Assembly: GCF_041051975.1 (NCBI RefSeq)
Contig: NZ_CP163435.1
Coordinates: 4,960,001-5,024,000, forward strand
Direction of reading: 5' to 3'
Origin: Streptomyces sp. R21
Lineage (GTDB): Bacteria > Actinomycetota > Actinomycetes > Streptomycetales > Streptomycetaceae
DNA: 64,000 bases
In this document: positions 30,429 to 38,451 of the stretch, piece after piece
Numbering within the stretch: position 1 is the first letter of the stretch
How the letters are laid out: each line of letters opens with the position of its first letter
Made by a program: the position numbers and the translations under genes
The notes under the pieces: model-generated
Seen by the model: the letters and a program-made list of their open reading frames with translations, nothing else
What the model was told of the DNA's origin: nothing
The model's database searches: none

Positions 30429-32504
30429 ATGTCCCGGCCGTCCCGCCAGTTGCCCCGTACGCTCACGCCTCCCGACTGGCTGGTCAGGAATCTGCAACCG
30501 CAGCAGGCGCCGATCCCCTGGGCCGCTGTCGCCCGGGCCGCCGTGGCCATGGCGCTGCCGCTCGCGATCGGCCTGGCCGTGGGGCAGCCCGCGTACGGCG
30601 CGCTGGCGTCGATGGGCGCGCTGTCCGGCGTCATCGGTGACACCGCGGACGCCTACCGCATGCGGATCTTCAACATCGCGATCCCCCAGCTCTTCGGCGC
30701 CCTCGGCGTCACCGTCGGCTCACTGGTGTACGGCCAGGGATGGCTGGCCGTCGCCGCGGTCACCGGGATCGCGCTGATCTCCGGGATGATCTCGACGATC
30801 GGCGCCGTCGCCTCCGTGTCCGGGCTGCTCCTGCTCCTCAACTCCGTGATCGGCGCGGGTCTTCCACTGCCGGGCGCATGGTGGCTGGCCCCGCTGCTGA
30901 TGTCCGGCGGCGGCCTGCTCGTCCTCGTCCTCGCGCTGCTCGCCTGGCCGCTGCGGTCGGGCGTACCGGAGCGGGCGGCGGTCGCGGCGACCTACCGGAC
31001 GGTGGCGGAGCTGCTGTCGGTGTGCGCGAACGAAGAGCCGCCGCACGGGAGGACGGTCGAGACATACGCGAGCGGTTCGACCGGCAGCACCGGCGGGAGC
31101 GGCGAGGGCGGCGACGCCGAGAAGCCCGGCTCGACCGGCGGCGCCCGCACCACCGCCAGGGACGACGCGTACGACCGCGCCCGGCACGCCGTCACCCAGT
31201 CGCTCAACCAGTCCTACGACCTCGTCCTCGCCCGGCGCGCCCGCCATCACGGCCGCAGCCCCGACCTCACCCGGCTGCTCGCCCAGTTGAACGCCATCAC
31301 CCCCGTGGTGGAGGCCGCCCCCGCCGTCCACCAGACCGGGAAGCCGCTGCCCGAGGAGATCCCCGCCGCCGTACGGCATCTCGCCGACGCCGTCGAAACC
31401 GGCTACACCGGGCCCATAGGGCTCGACCTGCCGGCGCCCGCGTCCGAGACCGCCCGCGCCATCGACCACGCCCTGCGGCACGCCGCCGGCGTCGTCACGG
31501 ACCAGGACCCCGATCCGCGCGGCACCGACGACCGCCTGGGCCGCCCGGCGACGCTGCGCGTCCGCGCCGCACGCGGGGCCCGCAACGTCGTACTGTCGGC
31601 GGCCTCCTGGCGCTACGGCCTGCGTCTCGCGCTGTGCATCGGCATCGCGCAGGTGCTGGTCTCGATCGTCCCGGTACCGCGCTCGTACTGGGTCGCCCTC
31701 ACCATCACCTTCGTGCTGAAGCCCGACTTCGGGTCGGTCTTCTCCCGGGCGCTGCTGCGCGCGCTGGGCACGGTCGCGGGGCTGGCCGTCGCGGCCGCCG
31801 TCCTCACCGTCGTACCGCGCGGCTGGTGGGACGTCCCCGTGATGCTGGTGCTCGCGCCGCTGATCCCCGCCCTGACACCGCGCGGCTACGGCTACCAGAC
31901 CGCCGCCATCACCCCGGTCATCCTGCTTCTCTCCGACGTCCTCAACCACCAGGGCACCGGGCTGCTCGTCCCGCGCCTCGTGGACTCCCTGATGGGGTGC
32001 GCGATCGCGCTCGTCGCCGGTTACCTGCTCTGGCCGGAGAGCTGGCACACCCGGGTCGGCGACCGGCTCGCGGACGCGGTCGCGGACACCGCACGCTACG
32101 TCGAGTCCGCCTTCGGCGAAGGCACCGAACCGGCGGCCCGCGCCCGGATGCGGCGCCGCCTCTACCGCGACCTCTCCGCCATCCGTACGGAGTTCCAGCG
32201 CGCCCTGACCGAGCCGCCGCCCACCGGCCGCCGCGCCGCCGCCTGGTGGCCCCTCGTCGTCGCCGTCGAACGGATCGTGGACGCGACGACGGCCGCGCGG
32301 GTCCGGACGAAGCACGGCGCCGCGCCGCCCTCCGCCGCCGAGGTCTCCCAAGTGGCGCTCCAGCTGAGGGAGTTGTCCGAGGGGCTGCGGGAGACCGACG
32401 TACTCTTCGCGGTCCGCACCGACCTCACCGGACCCTCGGGCAGCGTGCTCGAACCGCTCCGGCAGGAGGTCGCGGCGGCACGCACCATCGCCTCGCCGCA
32501 CTGA
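30429..32504 (+). CDS. FUSC-family (fusaric acid resistance-like) membrane protein
   Basis: A 691-residue protein (ATG 30429; ATG 30420 also in frame). Two membrane bundles are visible: residues about 30-180 (ARAAVAMALPLAIGLAVGQP, MGALSGVIGDTADAYRMR, LLLLNSVIGAGLPLPG) and about 395-540 (SYWVALTITFVLKPDFGSVFSRALLRALGTVAGL, the FUSC/YccS signature). A cytoplasmic helical domain with a Gly/Ser linker lies between them, and a helical C-terminal domain follows. FUSC proteins are putative aromatic-acid or xenobiotic exporters. It follows the EEP gene at 38 bp and is probably co-transcribed. Confidence 0.92.
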   Translation: MSRPSRQLPRTLTPPDWLVRNLQPQQAPIPWAAVARAAVAMALPLAIGLAVGQPAYGALASMGALSGVIGDTADAYRMRIFNIAIPQLFGALGVTVGSLVYGQGWLAVAAVTGIALISGMISTIGAVASVSGLLLLLNSVIGAGLPLPGAWWLAPLLMSGGGLLVLVLALLAWPLRSGVPERAAVAATYRTVAELLSVCANEEPPHGRTVETYASGSTGSTGGSGEGGDAEKPGSTGGARTTARDDAYDRARHAVTQSLNQSYDLVLARRARHHGRSPDLTRLLAQLNAITPVVEAAPAVHQTGKPLPEEIPAAVRHLADAVETGYTGPIGLDLPAPASETARAIDHALRHAAGVVTDQDPDPRGTDDRLGRPATLRVRAARGARNVVLSAASWRYGLRLALCIGIAQVLVSIVPVPRSYWVALTITFVLKPDFGSVFSRALLRALGTVAGLAVAAAVLTVVPRGWWDVPVMLVLAPLIPALTPRGYGYQTAAITPVILLLSDVLNHQGTGLLVPRLVDSLMGCAIALVAGYLLWPESWHTRVGDRLADAVADTARYVESAFGEGTEPAARARMRRRLYRDLSAIRTEFQRALTEPPPTGRRAAAWWPLVVAVERIVDATTAARVRTKHGAAPPSAAEVSQVALQLRELSEGLRETDVLFAVRTDLTGPSGSVLEPLRQEVAAARTIASPH

Positions 32505-32598
32505 GCCGGACACCGGCCGGACATGGATGCCGGACATGGATGAGCGGGCCGCCTCGTGCAGGGAGACGGCCCGCACCCGTGGGGGGTGGAACTGGGGT

Positions 32599-32646
32599 AC
32601 TGCCGGATTGAGCTACTGGCGGACTGAGCTACTGGCGGATCGGGGT
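32599..32646 (+). repeat. 16-bp tandem repeat next to the snpA stop codon
   Basis: Three successive 16-bp units (ACTGCCGGATTGAGCT, ACTGGCGGACTGAGCT, ACTGGCGGATCGGGGT) are followed by a partial fourth, ACTAGCGGGCC, which contains the snpA stop codon. The rest of 32505-32647 has an imperfect GCGGGCCG/CGGCCCGC hairpin that may terminate transcription from both sides. Confidence 0.7.
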
Positions 32647-32647
32647 A

Positions 32648-33325
32648 CTAGCGGGCCGCGGACTTGCTCAGGGCCTTGTCCAGCGCCTTCGCGAAGCCGC
32701 TCGCCCACAGCTGGTCGACCTGGGCGCGCTCGTTGGCGTCGGGGTTGGGGTTGGTGCAGGACGTGCCGGGACCGCCGCCCGACATCAGCTCGCTGCACGG
32801 GCCTTCGTAGTGGTCGGGCAGACCGAGCACATGACCGGTCTCATGGGCGGTCACGCGCGTCGAGTCGTACTCCTGGTTCTGCGCGTAGTCGAGGAAGACA
32901 TAGCCGTTGCCGTGGCCGTCCGTGGAGGCGTACGAGCCGCGCGAGTCGTTGCCCTCGCGGTAGGTGAAGTCGGCGTTCGAGCCCGACTGAAGCTTCACGT
33001 TGGACACCGCGCCGTTCCATATGGAGGCGCTGCGGGCTATCTGCGCGCTGAACGTCGGGGCGCCGGACGCGTCGTAGACGACGGTGACGGCCGCGGCGAG
33101 GGGGTGCGCCGCGCGCTTCTCGGCGACGGACCTGATGACGGCGTCGAAGAACGCCTGATTGGCCTTGGCCTCCTCGGACGAGCCGGCGTAACCGGTGTGC
33201 GAGGCAGTGGCCGCAACGGGTGCCGGCGCCGCCGAGGCAGGAACCGCGCCGAACGCGGCGGCCGTCAGACCGAGACCGACCGCTACGGCGAGCGTGGCCT
33301 TGGACAGGGGCATGGAAGGTCGCAT
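32648..33325 (-). CDS. snpA: Snapalysin-type small neutral zinc metalloprotease
   Basis: A 225-residue secreted M7-family protease. Signal peptide 1-33 (ending ASA), then a short pro-region (about 34-75). The mature enzyme has the zinc motif HETGHVLGLPD with His161, Glu162, His165 and the family-specific third ligand Asp171, and a Cys177/Cys190 pair likely forming the conserved disulfide (GPCSELMSGG, GTSC). Length and layout match Streptomyces SnpA/Prt/MprA, milk-protein-hydrolysing extracellular proteases. It is divergent from its LysR regulator, with a T-N11-A palindrome between them at 33406-33424. Confidence 0.95.
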   Translation of the reverse strand: MRPSMPLSKATLAVAVGLGLTAAAFGAVPASAAPAPVAATASHTGYAGSSEEAKANQAFFDAVIRSVAEKRAAHPLAAAVTVVYDASGAPTFSAQIARSASIWNGAVSNVKLQSGSNADFTYREGNDSRGSYASTDGHGNGYVFLDYAQNQEYDSTRVTAHETGHVLGLPDHYEGPCSELMSGGGPGTSCTNPNPDANERAQVDQLWASGFAKALDKALSKSAAR

Positions 33326-33405
33326 CGATGACTCCTTGAGTGGGGGGTGAAGTCGTCATCGGTGAGTGTCGATGGCTGTGCGGCGGCTGTGATGATGGCA
33401 AGTGG

Positions 33406-33424
33406 CGATAGGCCGGTGCTATCG
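33406..33424. promoter_or_regulatory. LysR-type operator between snpA and snpR
   Basis: The inverted repeat CGATAG-N7-CTATCG contains an exact T-N11-A LysR motif (T at 33409, A at 33421). It lies 80 bp upstream of snpA and 88 bp upstream of the LysR gene, where SnpR/MprR-type activators are known to bind in other Streptomyces. Confidence 0.8.
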
Positions 33425-33511
33425 GCGCGTACGTGATCACCCATGTCGGCTGTGTTGCAGGGGGTTTGTGCGTCTGGTGAAACGTGTGATTCCGCTTTAG
33501 GCTCCGACGGC

Positions 33512-34462
33512 ATGGACCTCGAGGTGAGGCACCTCCGCGTGCTGTGCGCCATAGCCGACACCGGCAGCCTGCACCGGGCAGCGCGCCAACTCGGCGTCGC
33601 TCAGCCCTCGTTGAGCACCCAGCTGCGCCGCATCGAGCTGGAGCTCGGCGGCGTCCTCTTCCTGCGCGAACGCACCGGCTGCCGGCCGACCCCGCTGGGC
33701 CTGGTCGTCCTCGGCCGCGCCCGCCCGCTGGTGGCCGAAATGCGCTCCCTGGTCGCCGAGGCCCGCGCCGCCGCCGCGGACGGCCCCCAGCTCCGCATCG
33801 GCTCCACCGCCAGCCGCGCCCTCTCCGGCTGGCTGCGCCGACTGCGCGAACGCCGCCGGGAACCCCTCCTCCAGATGGACGTCTCCGCGAACGCCCTGCT
33901 CCGCCAGGTCGCCGAGGGCCGTCTCGACGTCGCCTTCGTGCACGAGGTCGAGGGCAGCCCGCTGCGCGTCCCGGACGGGCTGCGCATCCGGGTCCTCGTC
34001 GAGCGCGAGCCCCAGTTCGTGTCCCTGCCGACGGACCACCCGGCGGCCGCGCGGACCACCGTGCGGCTGTCCGACCTGGCCGAGGACCGCTGGATGGTGG
34101 ACCCCACGGTCGACGGCGAGTGGGACGCCGTACACCGCGTGCTGCGCGCGGCCGGGCTCAACCCCCGCATCCTGCACGGGGATTACCACACGGCCGCGTC
34201 CCTCGTCGCGACCGGCGAGGTCGTCACCGTCTGCCAGCCGACCTCCCCCTCCCGCCCGGAGGCGGCCGTACGCCGGCTCGACGGCGACCCCCTCGGCGTA
34301 CGCCTGCTCCTCGCCGCCCGTACGCAGGCCGACCTCGACTCCGTCCGTCCGGAGCTGGAGGAGGCCTACTGGGAGGCGGCGAGACAGGCGCCCGCCTACC
34401 GGGAGTGGCTGGAACGCGACCGGTCGCCCGACGACTTCAGGGCCTTCGCCCCGACCGCGTGA
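33512..34462 (+). CDS. snpR: LysR-family regulator of snapalysin
   Basis: A 316-residue regulator starting at ATG 33512. The winged HTH spans 1-60 (MDLEVRHLRVLCAIADTGSL, AARQLGVAQPSLSTQLRRIE), followed by the linker helix and the periplasmic-binding-like effector domain (about 90-290, with LRIGSTASRALSGWL, EGRLDVAFVHEVEG, VTVCQPTSPSRPEA). Divergence from snpA and the shared T-N11-A site identify it as the SnpR/MprR-type activator. The symbol is assigned by context plus family, not by sequence search. Confidence 0.92.
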   Translation: MDLEVRHLRVLCAIADTGSLHRAARQLGVAQPSLSTQLRRIELELGGVLFLRERTGCRPTPLGLVVLGRARPLVAEMRSLVAEARAAAADGPQLRIGSTASRALSGWLRRLRERRREPLLQMDVSANALLRQVAEGRLDVAFVHEVEGSPLRVPDGLRIRVLVEREPQFVSLPTDHPAAARTTVRLSDLAEDRWMVDPTVDGEWDAVHRVLRAAGLNPRILHGDYHTAASLVATGEVVTVCQPTSPSRPEAAVRRLDGDPLGVRLLLAARTQADLDSVRPELEEAYWEAARQAPAYREWLERDRSPDDFRAFAPTA

Positions 34463-34488
34463 GCTGACGCACGGGACGCCTGCGCGGC

Positions 34489-36573
34489 TCAGACCCCGAT
34501 GTCGCAGCCGTCCGCGCGCCAGACCGCGACGACCGCCGGGCGGACGATCTTCCCGGGACCGTCGGGCCAGGCGCTCGCGGGGTGCTCGACGGACGCGCCG
34601 TCGATCTCGCCCGGGTGCTGGACGGCGACGAGCACACGACGGTCCTGAACGAGCGGGCCGCAGGTCTCGGCGCCGGTCGGGACGGTCAGGAACTGCTTGA
34701 GTTCACCGCGCCGGGCACCCTTGGTGGCCACGCCGAACAGCCCGTCGTGCGAGCCGAGTTGGTTGCCGTCGGTGGAGATCCACAGGTTGCCGTGCGCGTC
34801 GAAGGCCACGTTGTCGGGGCAGGAGATGGGGCTGACCCGGTCCTTGGGGAAGCCCGCGAAGTACGTCGCCGGGTCCGCGGGGTCACCCGCGACGAGGAAG
34901 AGCGACCAGGCGAAGGCGGTGGACTCGGCGCGGCCGCGGCGCTCGGTGAGTTCGAGGATGTGCCCGTGCTTGTTGGCGTTGCGCGGGTTGGCCTCGTCGG
35001 CCGCCGCGAAGCCCGTCTTGCCGCGGTTGGTGTTGTTGGTGAGCGCGACGTAGACCTTGCCGGTGACCGGGGAGGGCTGGATGTCCTCGGGCCGGTCCAT
35101 CTTGGTGGCGCCCGCCTTGTCACCGGCGAGGCGTGTGAAGACGAAGACCTCCTCGGCGGTCATGCCCTCGACGTGCGAGACGGCGCCGTCGGCGGTCGCG
35201 GTGGCCAGCGGGATCCACGTACCGCTGCCGTCGAACTCGCCGTCGGCCGGGAGCTTCCCGGTGCCGTCGATGTCGGCGGCCGGGGAGTCGCCCGTCAGCC
35301 TGGCGACGTACAGGGTGCCCTCGTCGAGGAGCGAGAGGTTGTGCTCGCGGGCGGAGCGGGAGGTGCCGTGACGCATCCGCTTGCTGCTCACGAACTTGTA
35401 GAAGTAGTCGAAGCGCTCGTCGTCGCCGGTGTAGACGACGGGGCGGCCGTCCTCGGTGAGCCGCACGGTCGCGGCCTCGTGCTTGAAGCGCCCGAGCGCG
35501 GTGTGCTTGCGGGGCGTGGAGGACGGGTCGTACGGGTCGAACTCGACGACGTACCCGAAGCGGTGGACCTCGTTCGGCTCCTGGGCGACGTCGAAGCGCC
35601 GGTCGAAGCGCTCCCACTTGCGCTCGGTGGGGCCCGTGCCGATCCCGTACCGCTTGTCGGTCGCCCGGCTGCTGTTGGCGAAGTACTGGTTGAAGTTCTC
35701 TTCGCCGTGGAGGGTGGTGCCCCACGGGGTGGTGCCGCCCGAGCAGTTGTTGAGCGTGCCGAGGACCCGCGTGCCGGTCGGGTCGGCGGAGGTCTTCAGC
35801 AGGTCCGACCCCGCGGCGGGGCCGGTCAGCCGGAACTCGGTGGTCGCGGTGACGCGGCGGTTGAGGGCATGCCGGGTGACGGCGGTGAGCGCCCCGGTCC
35901 GGCGGTCCTCCTCCACTACGACGGCCGAGAGACCGTGCGCCGCCCAGGCGACCTCGACCTGGTCGCGCGTGGGGTTCTCGGGGTCGTAGCCCCGGAACAT
36001 CAGGATCTCGTCGGTGTACTCGTGGTTGGCGACGAGCAGCTGCCGGCCGCGCTCGCCGGGGAGCGGGAGCAGGGCGAGGAAGTCGTTGTTGTAGCCGAAC
36101 TGTCCGGCCTGCGCCTTCGCCGTCTGGTGCTCCGGGTCGAAGGCGGGGGCGCCGCGGAGGATGGGCTCGCCCCAGCGGATCACGATGTTCTGCCCGTACC
36201 CGTCGGGGATCACGACGGCGTCGGTGGTGTTGGGGGCGACGGGCGCGAAGCGCAGGCCCCGCGCTGCGCGCGCGCTCTCGTACGCCGTGCCGCTGGTCGC
36301 ACCGTCGCCGGCGCCGGTGGCGGCCTCCGCCTGCTGCGCGCCGGTACCGACGACCGCGCCCGAGGCCGCCGTCGCCACCGTGACCACGGCCGCGGCCCGC
36401 ATCATCGAGCGGCGGCTGAGCGCACCGGCGATGACATCGCCGACGTAGGCGTTCGCGCTGGTGTTGGGCACTTCGTGGAAACAGGCGTCACCACAGCGGA
36501 ACCGGCACGTCATGGCGGACCGGCCGCCGGGATGCGAACCGGGCGTTCCGATCAACGGCAGCAGTCTGCGCAC
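34489..36573 (-). CDS. phoX: PhoX-type (DUF839) secreted alkaline phosphatase
   Basis: A 694-residue protein starting at GTG 36573 after GGGGAGAG. Unusually, 52 residues including several Cys (CRFRCGDACFHE) precede the twin-arginine motif SRRSMMRAAAVVTVA (Arg54-Arg55), a layout typical of this family. The body shows DUF839/PhoX landmarks: WGEPILRGAPAFDPEHQ, FGYNNDFLALLPL, LLVANHEYTDEILMF, NNCSGGTTPWGT, TLHGEENFNQYF, RFGYVVEFDPYDP, MDRPEDIQPSPVTGKVYVALTNN and GNLWISTDG. These hold the expected Ca/Fe-binding acidic and Cys residues. It releases phosphate from organic esters outside the cell. A PHO box 70-90 bp upstream indicates PhoP control. Confidence 0.93.
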   Translation of the reverse strand: MRRLLPLIGTPGSHPGGRSAMTCRFRCGDACFHEVPNTSANAYVGDVIAGALSRRSMMRAAAVVTVATAASGAVVGTGAQQAEAATGAGDGATSGTAYESARAARGLRFAPVAPNTTDAVVIPDGYGQNIVIRWGEPILRGAPAFDPEHQTAKAQAGQFGYNNDFLALLPLPGERGRQLLVANHEYTDEILMFRGYDPENPTRDQVEVAWAAHGLSAVVVEEDRRTGALTAVTRHALNRRVTATTEFRLTGPAAGSDLLKTSADPTGTRVLGTLNNCSGGTTPWGTTLHGEENFNQYFANSSRATDKRYGIGTGPTERKWERFDRRFDVAQEPNEVHRFGYVVEFDPYDPSSTPRKHTALGRFKHEAATVRLTEDGRPVVYTGDDERFDYFYKFVSSKRMRHGTSRSAREHNLSLLDEGTLYVARLTGDSPAADIDGTGKLPADGEFDGSGTWIPLATATADGAVSHVEGMTAEEVFVFTRLAGDKAGATKMDRPEDIQPSPVTGKVYVALTNNTNRGKTGFAAADEANPRNANKHGHILELTERRGRAESTAFAWSLFLVAGDPADPATYFAGFPKDRVSPISCPDNVAFDAHGNLWISTDGNQLGSHDGLFGVATKGARRGELKQFLTVPTGAETCGPLVQDRRVLVAVQHPGEIDGASVEHPASAWPDGPGKIVRPAVVAVWRADGCDIGV

Positions 36574-36642
36574 TTTGCTCTCCCCATACGATCTCTTGGT
36601 GTGAGCGTGACCATAGGGGTGCACTTGTGCAGGAGCGCGGCG

Positions 36643-36664
36643 GCGGAATGAACGGGGGGTGAAC
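36643..36664 (-). promoter_or_regulatory. PHO box (PhoP operator) upstream of phoX
   Basis: Reading towards phoX, two 11-bp direct repeats GTTCACCCCCC and GTTCATTCCGC follow each other exactly. They match the Streptomyces PHO-box repeat with its conserved GTTCA core. The site ends 70 bp upstream of the proposed phoX start. Confidence 0.85.
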
Positions 36665-36804
36665 CTGCGTGAGCCGTAGGGCTGTTGACGCCGGGGCCCA
36701 GCCGTCACGGCCCCTGCCCAAGATCACCGGCTGCGGCCGCTAACCTTACGTGTCCGTCCTGGCCAGGGATTGACGGGCTACAACTCATGCGAAGGGTTGC
36801 GCAC

Positions 36805-38280
36805 ATGGGCATTCTCTCTCTCCTGCGGAATGCGTTCGGCCGCTCGAACAAGGGCCGCGACGCCGAGGCGGAGACCGCGCTGGAGGCTCCGGCCCCCACG
36901 GTCCCGGCACCGGCGACCGAGCCGGTTCCTTCGCAGGAGGCGGGGCCGAGGATTCCGTCCCCTTCGCCGGAACCGGAGCCGGAGCCTGCGGCCGGCGTTG
37001 CACCCGAGTCCTCGTCCTCCGTGGTCGACGAGCTGGTCTCGGCCGCCTTCGACAACGTGACGGTGCCCAAGCCGGCGGTTTCGTCGGAGACGGAGCGGGC
37101 GGCTGAGGCGGAGCCTGCTGCCGCGGCTGACGCCGAGGTCGAGGTCGAGGCTCCGGTTGCTGTGGAGCCGGAGCCGGTGGTCGAGCCGGTAGCTGCGGCG
37201 GCCGAGCCTGTCGTGGAACCGGAACCGGAAACGGAACCGGAAACGGAACCGGTGGTCGAGCCCGAAGCCGTCGTGGAGGTCGCGGAGGAGGTCGCTCCCC
37301 TCGCCGAGGACACCACCCCGGTCGCGGAGGACGTCGTCCCGGTTCCCGAGGAAGTCACCCCGGTCGCCGAGGACGCCGAGGACGTCGTCCCGGTCCTCGA
37401 AGAGGTCGTGGAGACCCCCGAACCGGCCGCAGTCGCCGACGTCGCTGAACCCCCACAGGGGCCACCCGCGGCCGACGACGAAAGCCGCACGGGTGGTGCG
37501 GGTGGGAACATCACGGCCGAAGGCGAAGCCGAGGCCGTGGCCGTGGCCGAGCCCGAGGGCGAAGCCGAGGCGGTATCGGACGCCGAGGGCGAAGCCGAGG
37601 CCGGGTCGACCCCCGCCCCCGCCAACCCCCTCCCCACCGTGAAGTCCAAGGCCCCGGCGCTGGCGACGGCGTACAAGGAAGCCGGGACCGCGCTCGGCAA
37701 GCGGGACCTGACCGGCACCCGTGCCAAGGTCTACCTCGTGCTGGACCGCTCCGCGTCCATGCGCCCGTACTACAAGGACGGCTCCGCCCAGGCCCTCGGC
37801 GAGCAGACCCTCGCCCTCGCCGCCCACCTGGACCCCGAGGCCACCGTGCACGTCGTCTTCTTCTCGACAGAGCTGGACGGCACCGGCGAGCTGACCCTCG
37901 CCGAGCACGAGAACAAGATCGACGACCTGCACGCGGGGCTGGGCCGCATGGGCCGTACCAGCTACCACGCCGCCGTACAGGAAGTCCTCACGCAGCACGA
38001 GAAGTCGGACGACCCCATGGCCCCCGCCCTGGTGATCTTCCAGACGGACGGCGCCCCGGACGCGAAGACCCCCGCCACCCAGTCCCTCACGGACGCGGCG
38101 AAGAACCACCCCGCCGTCTTCTTCTCCTTCGTCGCGTTCGGTGAGCCGGAGAACAAGGCCTTCGACTACCTCCGCAAGCTGAAGACCGACAACACGTCGT
38201 TCTTCCACGCGGGCCCGACCCCGCGCGAGCTGACGGACGCCGAGCTCTACGACGGCGTACTCGCGACCTGGCGCCCGTAA
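36805..38280 (+). CDS. VWA-domain protein with long acidic linker (TerF-like)
   Basis: A 491-residue protein (ATG 36805 after GAAGGG; ATG 36787 possible). Residues 1-20 are a short basic/hydrophobic head (ILSLLRNAFGRSNKGR). Residues 25-300 are a low-complexity Glu/Pro/Val/Ala linker with repeats such as EPEPVVEP, PETEPETEP and VTPVAEDAEDVV. The C-terminal 200 residues form a von Willebrand A domain with a MIDAS: VYLVLDRSASMRPYY (D-x-S-x-S), a Thr in GRTSYHAAV, and LVIFQTDGAPDA. C-terminal VWA proteins of this kind occur with tellurium-resistance (Ter) systems in Streptomyces. No ter genes are adjacent. A strong terminator follows. Confidence 0.88.
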   Translation: MGILSLLRNAFGRSNKGRDAEAETALEAPAPTVPAPATEPVPSQEAGPRIPSPSPEPEPEPAAGVAPESSSSVVDELVSAAFDNVTVPKPAVSSETERAAEAEPAAAADAEVEVEAPVAVEPEPVVEPVAAAAEPVVEPEPETEPETEPVVEPEAVVEVAEEVAPLAEDTTPVAEDVVPVPEEVTPVAEDAEDVVPVLEEVVETPEPAAVADVAEPPQGPPAADDESRTGGAGGNITAEGEAEAVAVAEPEGEAEAVSDAEGEAEAGSTPAPANPLPTVKSKAPALATAYKEAGTALGKRDLTGTRAKVYLVLDRSASMRPYYKDGSAQALGEQTLALAAHLDPEATVHVVFFSTELDGTGELTLAEHENKIDDLHAGLGRMGRTSYHAAVQEVLTQHEKSDDPMAPALVIFQTDGAPDAKTPATQSLTDAAKNHPAVFFSFVAFGEPENKAFDYLRKLKTDNTSFFHAGPTPRELTDAELYDGVLATWRP

Positions 38281-38308
38281 CCCCCACAACCGTCAGTAGC
38301 CACGCGCC

Positions 38309-38356
38309 GTAGGCCGCCCGCTTCCCACTCTCTAAAACGGGAAGCGGGCGGCCTAC
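38309..38356. terminator. Strong terminator hairpin before metG
   Basis: A perfect 18-bp stem, GTAGGCCGCCCGCTTCCC paired with its complement, surrounds a 12-base loop. It lies 28 bp after the VWA gene stop and ends 96 bp before the metG start. It could end the VWA transcript. No T-box or attenuator feature is visible. Confidence 0.85.
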
Positions 38357-38451
38357 CCGTTTCGGCTACGATTTCAAGGTTCGTAGACGGCCCGGCGCCT
38401 TGCCGGAAGCGAGATCCGTCACCGCACGTAGCGACTTGGGAGCAGCCCGCG

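Noticed and set aside
34582..36651. Plus-strand open frame opposite phoX
   Set aside because: Val/Gly/Glu-rich antisense frame; the minus-strand gene has a Tat signal, family motifs and a PHO box.
38309..38451. T-box or attenuator upstream of metG
   Set aside because: Only a simple 18-bp hairpin is present; no T-box sequence, specifier loop or leader peptide could be recognised.
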